Assembly: GCA_966250015.1 (NCBI GenBank) | Contig: CBINFS010000026.1 | Location: forward strand, 1-52,115 | Direction of reading: 5' to 3' | DNA from: CBINFS01 sp966250015 | Lineage (GTDB): Bacteria; Bacteroidota; Rhodothermia; Rhodothermales; DASSAV01 | Length of the DNA stretch: 52,115 bases | In this document: piece after piece, positions 7,653 to 16,502 of the stretch | Layout: each line of letters opens with the position of its first letter | How positions within the stretch are numbered: the stretch's first letter is position 1 | The notes under the pieces: model-generated | What the model was told of the DNA's origin: nothing | The model's input: only the letters and a program-made list of their open reading frames with translations | Database searches by the model: none | Made by a program: the position numbers and the translations under genes

Positions 7653-9518
7653 CTACTCTTCATCGTCCTCGAAGGGCTGTACGTCGGCCAGCGTCCATCC
7701 GGGAGGCAGGGCGCTGCTCGCGTTCAACGCCCGTTGCATGAGCGCCTTCCGTGCGGGGGTGTCGGCGATCTTGCCGGTCAAGTACTGCTCCACCATGAGG
7801 CTTGCGATCGGCCCGGCTGCCGAAGCGCCGAAGCCGGCATTTTCAACCATTACGGCCACCGCAATCTGGGGGTCGTCGAAGGGAGCAAACATGATGAAGA
7901 CCGAATCGTCCTTACCCTTGTTCGAAGCCTGCGCCGTGCCTGTTTTGCCTCCGCTCGGGATGCCCGGAATCTGAAGTAAACGTCCCGTACCGGCTTCCAT
8001 CACGAGCTTCATCCCCTCACGGACGAGATCGAAGTGCCTTTCCTCGATGGGGATTCTTTTCGGAGCGGGCAGCCACGGCCGTATCCGTTCGCCCGTCTCG
8101 GGGTGAATCAACTCTTCTACGAGATGGGGCGCGTAGAGCATCCCCTTGTTGGCGATGGCCATCATGTACCGCGCAAGCTGAAGCGGCGTAACGGCCATGT
8201 CGCCCTGCCCGATACCGAGGCTCAACGTCCATCCCGGACCCCACTCGTCGGTTCCCGTCTTTCGACGGAAGTACGCTGAATCTGGAATCAACCCGGGGTC
8301 CTGCTCGCCGATGTCAGTCGGCGCCGGCTCGCCAAAGCCGAACATGTGGCCGTACTTCGAGAAGGTGTTGACGTCCGCCCGGTTCATCATCTCGAAGAAG
8401 AACGTGTTGCACGACCGCTGAATGGCCGTCTTCACGTCGAGCGAGCCGTGTACGCCCATGCACCGGAATGCGCGGCCGCCACCGATCGGGTGATAGCCGG
8501 GACAGTTCACCCGGGAGTTCTCCGTGATGTATCCCTCTTGCAGAGCCATCAGGGCCATGAATGGCTTCCAGGTCGAACCGGGAGGCATCCGGCCCATCGT
8601 CGCACGGTTAAGCATGGGACGCGATTTGCTCTTCGTCAGGTAGTCCCACACCGCCGGCTTGATTGCCTGTGCGAAGACGTCAGGGTTGTAGTCGGGCGCG
8701 CTGACGAGCGCAATGATGCCGCCATTTTTGACGTCCAATGCGACCGCCCCGCCTCGTTTGTTGACGAACAGCGATTCGGCGAGCGCCTGCACGTCGCGGT
8801 CCATCGCCAGGCGCAGGTTGTAGCCACTCAACGGCGGTTTGTCTTCGAGCCCGCCCCGGAACGAGCTGAATGCCCTTCCGCGGATGTTGACCAGCTTGAG
8901 CTCGGCGCCCAGGCGTCCGCGGAGGTAAGGTTCGTACCGGCGTTCGAGCCCCGTCTGGCCAATAAGATCCCCCTGCCGGTACCCGTCGTCTTTCAGACGT
9001 TCGAGCTCGCTCGCCGTGATCTCACGGATGTACCCCAGGGCATGCGAAGCCCGCACGCCGGATGGATACCGCCTCTTCTGCTCGATCTCGTACCCTACAC
9101 CCGGCAATTCGTACAGGTTTTCGAGTAGCCGGCTGAAAATGTCCAGTCGAACCTCCCGGAACGACTTCGTCGGCCGAAAGGCGTTCCACGCCCTCGCTTC
9201 TTCGAGCTTTTTTTGGACGACCGAATCCGGTACCTCCAGCAGGTCTGCAAGCAGTCCAATTTTTGATTCGTCGAAATAACGCGGGGTGATCGTCACCGCG
9301 TACGTCTGCGTGTTGTCCCCGATCAGCTTGCCGTTACGATCGAAAAAGGCGCCGCGTGCAGGATGAACCCGGATCTCGCGAATGGAATTGCTGCGCGATT
9401 CACCGATGTAGCTCTCCGTGTCGATTAGCTGGAGCTGCGCCAGCCGTAAGCCAAGTACGACAAGCACGGCGAGGATGATGAAATTGAAAAGCCTTACTCT
9501 TACCCGATACTCGTCCAT
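7653..9518 (-). CDS. mrdA: Penicillin-binding protein 2 (class B transpeptidase)
   Basis: Peptidoglycan D,D-transpeptidase of the rod complex, a bitopic inner-membrane protein of 621 residues. One N-terminal transmembrane helix (about 10-30) is followed by the pedestal/dimerisation domain with RGAFFDRNG near 55-63. The transpeptidase domain has the serine motif STWK at 315-318 (Ser315 nucleophile), SCN at 369-371 and KTG at 525-527. These are the three standard active-site motifs and all are intact. It is the first gene of mrdA-rodA-tldD. The upstream 437-nt intergenic region holds no mreBCD, so those genes lie elsewhere if present. Confidence 0.96.
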   Translation of the reverse strand: MDEYRVRVRLFNFIILAVLVVLGLRLAQLQLIDTESYIGESRSNSIREIRVHPARGAFFDRNGKLIGDNTQTYAVTITPRYFDESKIGLLADLLEVPDSVVQKKLEEARAWNAFRPTKSFREVRLDIFSRLLENLYELPGVGYEIEQKRRYPSGVRASHALGYIREITASELERLKDDGYRQGDLIGQTGLERRYEPYLRGRLGAELKLVNIRGRAFSSFRGGLEDKPPLSGYNLRLAMDRDVQALAESLFVNKRGGAVALDVKNGGIIALVSAPDYNPDVFAQAIKPAVWDYLTKSKSRPMLNRATMGRMPPGSTWKPFMALMALQEGYITENSRVNCPGYHPIGGGRAFRCMGVHGSLDVKTAIQRSCNTFFFEMMNRADVNTFSKYGHMFGFGEPAPTDIGEQDPGLIPDSAYFRRKTGTDEWGPGWTLSLGIGQGDMAVTPLQLARYMMAIANKGMLYAPHLVEELIHPETGERIRPWLPAPKRIPIEERHFDLVREGMKLVMEAGTGRLLQIPGIPSGGKTGTAQASNKGKDDSVFIMFAPFDDPQIAVAVMVENAGFGASAAGPIASLMVEQYLTGKIADTPARKALMQRALNASSALPPGWTLADVQPFEDDEE

Positions 9519-9955
9519 ACCACGAAAAAAGGCTGCCTGGGCTGGATAACTGCACTTAAACTTGAAAGATGCGCAGCGCCCCGTGTTCCACTCCGTCAGT
9601 TCATTTCGCCGTTATTACACGCCCCCCGGTCGGCATGGGAGGCAATCTGGATTAATCCCAAAAAATATACCCGGATGTAGCATGTTCTTTATTTCAGGTG
9701 TAACAGTATCATGAGAACTGTTGCCACCGTTTTGCGCAACCTGTTGCGTTTGGCGAAGTAACACAAGATAATGAAAGGAAGTGCGTTATTAAGAGGTGTA
9801 CGCATCTCTGAAAATAATCCCCGACGTAAACCCGTGTATCTGCGTTAAAGCTTGCTTTTTTCGCTTCGGACCGGTTCGCACGAGGTCATAACACGTCAAT
9901 GGGTGATTAATAAAGACGTACGATGCGGGTTTAGCTCCAGAAGTCGGGTGATTCC
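9519..9955. promoter_or_regulatory. 437-nt divergent intergenic region
   Basis: This AT-richer stretch separates mrdA (minus) from the large surface-protein gene (plus) and must carry both promoters. No clear ORF, RNA gene or -35/-10 pair stands out. The one distinct element is a close inverted repeat, CGCAAC at 9735-9740 and GTTGCG at 9743-9748 with a 2-nt gap. That gap is too tight for a hairpin, so it is more like a protein-binding dyad. TTGC/GCAA words recur around it. Confidence 0.35.
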
Positions 9956-12900
9956 ATGCACAGGACCTACTTTTTCTCGACCCTTTTGGCCGTCTGCGCG
10001 GCGTTGCTCTTCACGGCTTCCTCTGCCTACGCTCAGTACTTCGGGCGAAACAAGGTGCAGTACGACAACTTCAAGTTTCAGGTGCTGAGTACGGAGCATT
10101 TCGACATCTACTTCTATCCCGAAGAGGAAGAAGCCGTTCGTGATGCCGCCCGGATGGCGGAGCGCTGGTATCGCCGCCACTCACGCACGTTCCTGCGCGA
10201 CTTCAACGAAAAAAAGGCGATCATCTTCTACGCCAACGACGCCGACTTCCAGCAGACGAACGTGATCGGCGGCTTCATCGGCGAGGGTACGGGCGGTGTT
10301 ACCGAGGGGCTGAAGCAACGAGTCGTCATGCCCCTTACCGGGTCTTATGGTGACACCGACCACGTCCTGGGGCACGAGCTGGTCCACTCCTTCCAGTACG
10401 ACATCGCCTTCTCGAGCTCCGCCGAAAACACTCGCTTCGATCTGAGCCTGATTCCCCTCTGGGCCATCGAAGGGATGGCCGAGTACCTCTCGATCGGCCG
10501 CAAGGACCCCCATACCGCCATGTGGCTGCGTGACGCCGCCATCCGAGACGACCTGCCGACAATGGAGCAGCTCTCCCGCGACCCGCGGTACTTCCCTTAC
10601 CGCTTCGGGCAGGCGTACATGGCGTACATCGGCGGCAAGTACGGCGACGGCGCCGTGACGAACCTCTTCAAGCTCGCCGGCCGCGCCGGCCTCGACTCGG
10701 CCCTCGTCTACACCGTCGGCATCACGCCGGACTCGCTCTCCAAGGAGTGGGCGCAGGTGGTGAAGGACACCTATCTGCCTCAAGTCGTTGGCCGCACGCC
10801 TGCCGATAGCGCGGGGCGCCGGGTGCTCGCTCCCAACATTGACGCGGGCGAAATGAACATTTCGCCCGTCATCAGCCCCGACGGTAAATACGTCGCCTTC
10901 ATCTCCGAGCGTGACCTCTTCTCCATCAACCTCTTCATTGCGGATGCCGAGACCGGCCAGGTCGTCAAAAAGCTGATGAACCTGAACTCGAATCCACACT
11001 TCGATGCCCTGCGATTTATCAACTCGGCCGGGTCGTGGTCGCCCGACGGGAAGCGGTTCGCGTTCGTAACCTTCTCCGGAGGAGACAACGAGATCTCGAT
11101 CCTCAACGTCAATTCAGGCGACATCGACCGCCGGATCATGGTCGAGAACGTCGGCGCCATCACGCACGTGGCCTGGTCCCCGAATGGGAATACGATAGCC
11201 TTCTCCGGCATCGACGGGGGTATCAGCGACCTTTACCTTCTGAACATCGAAACGTCCGAAGTACGCCAGCTCAACCGGGATCGCTACGCCGACCAGCAGC
11301 CCACCTGGTCGCCCGACGGAAACACTCTTGCCTTCGTGACCGACCGCGGCGATGGAGGGAGCGACTTCTCGTCCCTCAATCACGGCAAAATGCGGCTGGC
11401 GCTCATGGACATCAATACCGGCGAAATCCGGACGATCGCTCCCTTCACCGATGCCCTGCACCACAATCCGCAGTTCTCGCCGGACGGGCGCAGCCTCTAC
11501 TTCATCTCCGATCAGGATGGGTTCAAGGACGTCTACCGCTACGACCTCACGTCGAACGAGACCTTCCGCCTGACGAACCTGGCCACCGGCGTCAGCGGGA
11601 TCACAGCCCTATCGCCCGCCATGTCCGTCGCGATGCAGAGCGGGCGGATGATGTTCTCCGTCTTCTCGAATAACCGGTATACCGTCTTTTCAAAGGAAGC
11701 TTCGGAGCTGGAAGGTGAGCGGGTGGTGGAGGAAACCGAAGGGATTGCATCGGTTGGCGTGCTGCCTCCGATCCGTGCCGTCAACCAGGGTCTCGTTGAG
11801 GATTACCTCGACAGTCCCCTGACGGGCCTGCCGCCCGGCGACACCGAATACGAAGTCCGCAACTATTCGGCGCGTCTCCGCCTCGACTACGTCGCTCCGC
11901 CCACCTTCGGAGCCTCGATTGGCGGACCTTTCGGTTCTCGCGTTGGAGGCGGCGTGGGGTTCTTCTTCAGCGACATGCTGGGCAATCATAACCTCGCCAT
12001 CATCGCGCAGGCCAACGGCACCATCAAGGACGTCGGCGGCCAGGTGTCGTACCTGAACCAGAAAAACCGGCTCAACTACGGGCTTACCGCCGGCCACATC
12101 CCGTTCCTGCTGGGCGGAAGCTACATGTACTTTCAGCAGGACCCCCGGACGGGAGATATCATCCGGGTCATCGAGGAGCAGCGATACCGGATCTTCATCG
12201 ATCAGGTCAGCGCCGTCGGCGCTTACCCCTTCTCCACGACACGCCGGGTTGAGGTAAGCGGGGGATTCGTCCGGTACGGCTACGACTTCGAGGTGGAGCG
12301 TTACATCATCGATCCCTTCGGGCAGGTCTATCGGGATCGGGAATCGCTCCCGGCCCCGCCGGCATCCTATTTCTTCCTCGGCTCGGTGGGTATCGTCGGC
12401 GACTACTCGATGAGCGCGTTCACGTCGCCGATCGTCGGGGGACGCTATCGTTTTCAAATCGCGCCCATGGTCGGTACGGATCGGTTCGTAACCGTCCATG
12501 CCGATTACCGGAGGTACCTCTACTTCAAACCGTTCACCTTTGCCGTTCGCGGCCTGCACATCGGTAACTACGGCGCCAAGCTGGACGACGAGACGGTGTT
12601 TGGGCGGGAGTATCTCGGCTCCTCCTATTATCCCGGCTTCGTTCGGGGCTACGGATTCAACTCCTTCGATGAAGGCGAAGAGTGTACACGTCGTCCCGAC
12701 GGCCGGTGTGCGGAGAGCCAGCGGCTGTTTGGTACGCGGATCGCTCTTCTGAGCGCCGAGCTTCGGATCCCGCTACTTGGCCCGAAGGTGCTTGCCCTTT
12801 TCGATTTCCCGTACCTGCCCACGGAACTGTCGTTCTTTGCTGATGCCGGGCTCGCGTGGACCGAAGAAGAGCCGCCGGTGATTGCGTTCAAGCGCCGCTC

Positions 12901-13048
12901 GCCCGATCGAATCCCCGTCACGAGCGTCGGGGTCTCGTCGCGCTTCAACCTGTTCGGGTACATGGTGCTCGAGATGTTCTACGCCTATCCGTTCCAGCGT
13001 CCGGGCAAAGGGGCGTACGTCGGCTTCCAGCTGATGCCGGGGTGGTAA
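9956..13048 (+). CDS. Secreted peptidase-MA-like / PD40 propeller / outer-membrane barrel protein
   Basis: Large predicted envelope protein of 1030 residues with a signal peptide ending near AYAQ (residue 27). Three parts are visible. First, a gluzincin-like domain (about 35-250) has the zinc motif HELVH at 140-144 and IEGMAEY at 171-177, whose Glu172 is the likely third ligand. Second, at about 285-570, there are repeated WSPDGK/FSPDGR/SPDGKYVAF strands of a TolB-type (PD40) beta-propeller. Third, at about 640-1030, an aromatic-rich alternating-strand region resembles the BamA/surface-antigen barrel and ends in Trp. The combination suggests a barrel anchored in the outer membrane with propeller and peptidase domains outside or in the periplasm. 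Substrate unknown. Confidence 0.85.
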   Translation: MHRTYFFSTLLAVCAALLFTASSAYAQYFGRNKVQYDNFKFQVLSTEHFDIYFYPEEEEAVRDAARMAERWYRRHSRTFLRDFNEKKAIIFYANDADFQQTNVIGGFIGEGTGGVTEGLKQRVVMPLTGSYGDTDHVLGHELVHSFQYDIAFSSSAENTRFDLSLIPLWAIEGMAEYLSIGRKDPHTAMWLRDAAIRDDLPTMEQLSRDPRYFPYRFGQAYMAYIGGKYGDGAVTNLFKLAGRAGLDSALVYTVGITPDSLSKEWAQVVKDTYLPQVVGRTPADSAGRRVLAPNIDAGEMNISPVISPDGKYVAFISERDLFSINLFIADAETGQVVKKLMNLNSNPHFDALRFINSAGSWSPDGKRFAFVTFSGGDNEISILNVNSGDIDRRIMVENVGAITHVAWSPNGNTIAFSGIDGGISDLYLLNIETSEVRQLNRDRYADQQPTWSPDGNTLAFVTDRGDGGSDFSSLNHGKMRLALMDINTGEIRTIAPFTDALHHNPQFSPDGRSLYFISDQDGFKDVYRYDLTSNETFRLTNLATGVSGITALSPAMSVAMQSGRMMFSVFSNNRYTVFSKEASELEGERVVEETEGIASVGVLPPIRAVNQGLVEDYLDSPLTGLPPGDTEYEVRNYSARLRLDYVAPPTFGASIGGPFGSRVGGGVGFFFSDMLGNHNLAIIAQANGTIKDVGGQVSYLNQKNRLNYGLTAGHIPFLLGGSYMYFQQDPRTGDIIRVIEEQRYRIFIDQVSAVGAYPFSTTRRVEVSGGFVRYGYDFEVERYIIDPFGQVYRDRESLPAPPASYFFLGSVGIVGDYSMSAFTSPIVGGRYRFQIAPMVGTDRFVTVHADYRRYLYFKPFTFAVRGLHIGNYGAKLDDETVFGREYLGSSYYPGFVRGYGFNSFDEGEECTRRPDGRCAESQRLFGTRIALLSAELRIPLLGPKVLALFDFPYLPTELSFFADAGLAWTEEEPPVIAFKRRSPDRIPVTSVGVSSRFNLFGYMVLEMFYAYPFQRPGKGAYVGFQLMPGW

Positions 13049-13170
13049 GCCATATCCGGCAAGCGAGAAGTCTCAGGGTTGCAAAAGACGCGCATAAAGT
13101 CGATTCTCATTCGCACGGGAGAGCTACGCCTCAACCCCGTCCTCCTACCGTGATTCTTTTATCAGACTGA

Positions 13171-13899
13171 ATGAGTACCCCAACTGACAAGAGACTGCTG
13201 CTTCTCAGCAACTCGACCAACCACGGGAGTGCATTTCTCGAGCATGCAACCCATGAAATCACCGATTTTCTCGGCGGTTCGATTTCCAAGGTGCTGTTTT
13301 TCCCGTTTGCAGCAGTCCGGTTCTCCTACGACAGTTTTGCCGATCGCGTGCGGGAAGTGTTGACGCCGATGGGCTACGAGGTTACGTCCGTTCATCGAGT
13401 GGAAGACCCGGTTGCGGCAGTCCTGAAAGCAGAAGCCATCGTGGTGGGTGGAGGGAATACGTTCCGGCTCGTGAGCGAGCTATACCGGCTGGGTCTGGTC
13501 GAACCTGTTCGGAAACGCGTGAATGGCGGGATACCGTACATCGGCTGGAGCGCCGGGGCTAACGTCGCCTGCCCCACGCTCCGAACGACCAACGACATGC
13601 CCATCGTCGAGCCGCCGAGCTTCCGCACCTTCGACCTCGTGCCGTTCCAGATCAACCCGCACTACACCGACGCGCATCCTGTGGGCCACCAGGGCGAAAC
13701 GAGAGCCGAGCGTATCGAGGAGTTCGTCGAGCTGAATCCGGACGTCTACGTCGTAGGTCTGCGAGAAGGGAGCATCCTGCGCATCGAAAACGGCCGCATC
13801 CGTCTGCTTGGAGGTAAACCGGTCCGGCTCTTCAAAAAAGGTCGCGATCCGGAAGAACACCACCCCGATCAACCCCTCGATTTTCTCTTTCGAGAATAG
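13171..13899 (+). CDS. pepE: Dipeptidase E (peptidase family S51)
   Basis: Cytoplasmic serine peptidase that hydrolyses dipeptides with N-terminal aspartate. Length 242 residues is normal (~230). The nucleophile Ser127 sits in GWSAGAN. TNDMPIV (Asp142) and FQINPHYTDA (His164) supply the remaining triad-region residues of the PepE family. GGGNTFRL at 93-100 is the conserved glycine loop. It is convergent with apaG, with 9 nt between the stops, and lies 122 nt after the surface-protein gene with no clear terminator between. Confidence 0.93.
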   Translation: MSTPTDKRLLLLSNSTNHGSAFLEHATHEITDFLGGSISKVLFFPFAAVRFSYDSFADRVREVLTPMGYEVTSVHRVEDPVAAVLKAEAIVVGGGNTFRLVSELYRLGLVEPVRKRVNGGIPYIGWSAGANVACPTLRTTNDMPIVEPPSFRTFDLVPFQINPHYTDAHPVGHQGETRAERIEEFVELNPDVYVVGLREGSILRIENGRIRLLGGKPVRLFKKGRDPEEHHPDQPLDFLFRE

Positions 13900-13908
13900 C
13901 CCGGAGCC

Positions 13909-14292
13909 TCAGTTTGCGGCGGCCTGCAAGGTGAAGCGAGGGATTTGAATTTGGAACTGCCTTCCCTCGAAATCCTGCATCAGGTACGTCCCTTCCATCG
14001 AACCCGTAAACGAATGCAGGATGCAGAAGCTCGAGTACTGATGCGACTGTCCTGGCGGGATGATCGGCTGAATGCCCAGAACGCCTTCACCTTCCACTTC
14101 CTCGACGCGCCCGCTCGATTCCTTTATGATCCAGTGTCGGCGTAAAAGCTGCACCGGCCGGGCACTCCGGTTTTTGATCTCGACGGCGTAACCGAAGACG
14201 AACTGCTTGTTGATGAGGTCCGAACGGCCGTCGAGATATCCCGGACGCACCGTTACGGTAATATTCTCCGTTGTTTGGGCGTATGAGACCAT
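13909..14292 (-). CDS. apaG: ApaG (DUF525) protein
   Basis: Small single-domain protein of 127 residues with an immunoglobulin/fibronectin-III-like fold (DUF525). Family hallmarks are visible: FGYAVEIKNRS, RHWIIKES.GRVEEVEGEGVLGIQP.I.PGQSHQYSSFC and GSMEGTYLM. Its biochemical role is unsettled; in enterobacteria it sits with apaH and is linked to cobalt and magnesium resistance and diadenosine polyphosphate turnover. No apaH is next to it here. The gene stands alone, convergent with pepE and divergent from the korA leader. Confidence 0.93.
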   Translation of the reverse strand: MVSYAQTTENITVTVRPGYLDGRSDLINKQFVFGYAVEIKNRSARPVQLLRRHWIIKESSGRVEEVEGEGVLGIQPIIPPGQSHQYSSFCILHSFTGSMEGTYLMQDFEGRQFQIQIPRFTLQAAAN

Positions 14293-14572
14293 TATGACAG
14301 CAATCGATCGGATAATGGCGTTTCCGGTTTCACTGAAGAATTATGAATACCCGGAGGACGAAAACATTAATTTTTGACGGTCGTAAACGTTTTCAATTTG
14401 CGTTTTGTTCTCATATTACCCTGCTCGTCTGGCTTGTGTCCCTTACGCTTACCTTCGGGCAGGTGTTGACAGGTGCCAGTTCGAAAACTATTTCGGATAG
14501 TGGCACCTTTTTTTCAAGGTGTACGTTAGTGAGCGAGGACAGCCTCGATTCTTTTAGTCCCGAATATTCAAA
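14293..14572 (+). promoter_or_regulatory. korA leader with TTGACA box and terminator-like hairpin
   Basis: AT-rich region between divergent apaG and korA. A perfect TTGACA lies at 14466-14471. An 8-bp stem AGGTGCCA (14471-14478) with TGGCACCT (14501-14508) contains an inner 7-bp pairing (about 14480-14486 with 14491-14497) and is directly followed by seven T (14508-14514). On the plus strand this is a good intrinsic-terminator shape 58 nt before korA, so it may be an attenuator in the korA leader. Alternatively the TTGACA is a -35 element with a weak -10 near 14489-14494, inside the hairpin. The two readings cannot be separated by eye. Confidence 0.5.
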
Positions 14573-16441
14573 ATGAGCAGTATACAGACGAAAAAACAGG
14601 TCGAGAATATTCCGGAGGCGACGATCCTGTTCGCCGGCGATTCCGGAGACGGCATGCAGCTCACCGGCTCGCAGTTCACGCTCGCTACGGCGTATGCCCG
14701 GAACGACCTCGCGACTCTGCCCGACTACCCCGCCGAGATCCGCGCCCCTGCCGGTACGACCTACGGTGTAAGTGGTTTTCAGCTTCACTTCGGCTCGACT
14801 CGGGTCCATACGCCCGGTGACGAAGTGGACCTGCTTGTTGCCATGAATCCGGCCGCTCTGGCGGTCAACATTGGGCGAGTGCGGATCGGCGGTGCGATCA
14901 TCGTGAACGTGGACTCCTTCGATGCCCGGAACCTCGAGCTGGCCGGATATAAGCAAAACCCGCTCGAGGATGGCTCGCTCGATGCCTACCGGGTCATCCC
15001 GGTCGAGCTGACGACCCTTTCCCGTCAGGCGCTCTCCGATTCACCATTGGGCACCAAGGAGATCGACCGGTCCAAAAACATGTTCGCGCTCGGGCTGGCT
15101 CTCTGGCTGTATTCCCGCCCGATACAACCGGCCCTGGACTGGCTGAATTACAAGTTCAAAGACAAACCCGAGCTGCTGGAGGCCAATACCCAGCTTTTGA
15201 AGCAAGGGTTCTACTACGGAGAAACGACCGAGCAATTCCTCGTTCGCTACGAGATCTCGCCCGCTCAACTGAAGCCCGGCCGTTATCGTACGGTACAGGG
15301 GCTCGAAGCGCTGGCCATGGGCCTCATCGCGGCATCCCAGAAAAGCGGTCTCCCGCTGTTTTACGGCTCCTACCCGATTACCCCCGCTTCTGACCTGCTG
15401 CACGAGCTGAGCAAGCACAAGGAGTTCGGCGTGATCACGTTCCAGGCGGAGGACGAGATTGCCGCTGCCGGCGCCGCATTGGGGGCAAGCTTCGGAGGCT
15501 CGCTCGGCGTTACAGCTACGAGCGGCCCCGGCATGGCCCTGAAAACGGAGACGCTCGGCCTCGCCGTGATGACCGAGATGCCGCTCGTCGTCATCGACGT
15601 GCAGCGCGGCGGTCCCTCTACAGGCCTGCCCACGAAAACCGAACAGAGCGACCTCCTCCAGGCTTTTTACGGCCGGAACGGAGAGGCGCCCATTCCGGTC
15701 ATTGCTGCAAGCTCACCTGGCGACTGCTTCCGTGCCGGCTATGAAGCCTGCCGCCTTGCCGTGCGGTACATGACCCCCGTTATTCTCCTCGCCGACGGCT
15801 ATATCGGCAACGGATCGGAACCCTGGCGGGTGCCCGAACCCGAGTCCTTGCCCGAGTTCGACGCGGCCTTTGCCAGCCCTGACGACGATCATCAGCTCAG
15901 GGACGGAAACTTCCTCCCGTACGTCCGAAACGAGGAGACGCTTGCCCGCCCGTGGGCAAAACCCGGCACTGCGGGGCTAGAACATCGCATCGGAGGGCTC
16001 GAAAAAGAGCACGAAACGGGGATGGTTTCCTACAACCCCGAGAACCACCAGTTTATGGTGCAGCTCCGTGCCGACAAGGTCGAGCGCATAGCGCGCGAAA
16101 TCCCGCCGACCGAAATCAATGGCGACCCGACGGGCGACGTGCTGGTGGTCGGGTGGGGCTCAACCAAAGGCGCCATCGACGCAGCCATCGAACGGGCACG
16201 GAGAAAAGGGCTAAAGGTCAGTGGAGTTCACCTGCACTACCTCAACCCGATGCCTCCCGACCTCCCCGAAATTTTTTCAGGCTTCAAGCACTTGCTTGTG
16301 CCTGAGCTGAACAACGGCCAGCTCGTCCGGATTTTGAGGGAGCGCTACCTGCTCCCGTTCATTCCGCTCAACAAGATCAAGGGCCTTCCGTTCAAGGCAA
16401 GTGAGATCGAGAACAAGATCTACGAGCTCCTGGGGCACTGA
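14573..16441 (+). CDS. korA: 2-oxoacid:ferredoxin oxidoreductase, fused gamma-alpha subunit
   Basis: Subunit of a thiamine-dependent enzyme that oxidatively decarboxylates a 2-oxoacid to acyl-CoA with reduction of ferredoxin. In this arrangement the substrate is usually 2-oxoglutarate. The 622-residue protein has the N-terminal gamma-type domain (FAGDSGDGMQLTGSQF at about 16-31), then the alpha pyrimidine-binding domain from about residue 225 (LEALAMGLIAASQKSGLPLFYGSYPITPASD) with GPGMALKTETLGLAVMTEMPLVVIDVQRGGPSTG. The C-terminal transketolase-C-like domain starts near GDVLVVGWGSTKGAI. All domains look intact. It lies 61 nt upstream of the beta subunit and shares its terminator. The 2-oxoglutarate assignment is by family resemblance only. 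Confidence 0.93.
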   Translation: MSSIQTKKQVENIPEATILFAGDSGDGMQLTGSQFTLATAYARNDLATLPDYPAEIRAPAGTTYGVSGFQLHFGSTRVHTPGDEVDLLVAMNPAALAVNIGRVRIGGAIIVNVDSFDARNLELAGYKQNPLEDGSLDAYRVIPVELTTLSRQALSDSPLGTKEIDRSKNMFALGLALWLYSRPIQPALDWLNYKFKDKPELLEANTQLLKQGFYYGETTEQFLVRYEISPAQLKPGRYRTVQGLEALAMGLIAASQKSGLPLFYGSYPITPASDLLHELSKHKEFGVITFQAEDEIAAAGAALGASFGGSLGVTATSGPGMALKTETLGLAVMTEMPLVVIDVQRGGPSTGLPTKTEQSDLLQAFYGRNGEAPIPVIAASSPGDCFRAGYEACRLAVRYMTPVILLADGYIGNGSEPWRVPEPESLPEFDAAFASPDDDHQLRDGNFLPYVRNEETLARPWAKPGTAGLEHRIGGLEKEHETGMVSYNPENHQFMVQLRADKVERIAREIPPTEINGDPTGDVLVVGWGSTKGAIDAAIERARRKGLKVSGVHLHYLNPMPPDLPEIFSGFKHLLVPELNNGQLVRILRERYLLPFIPLNKIKGLPFKASEIENKIYELLGH

Positions 16442-16502
16442 GTACTTGGAATCGATAAACGGATCGTTTTTGCAAAACGGCCGGTGAAAATAAGAGTCAA
16501 CT

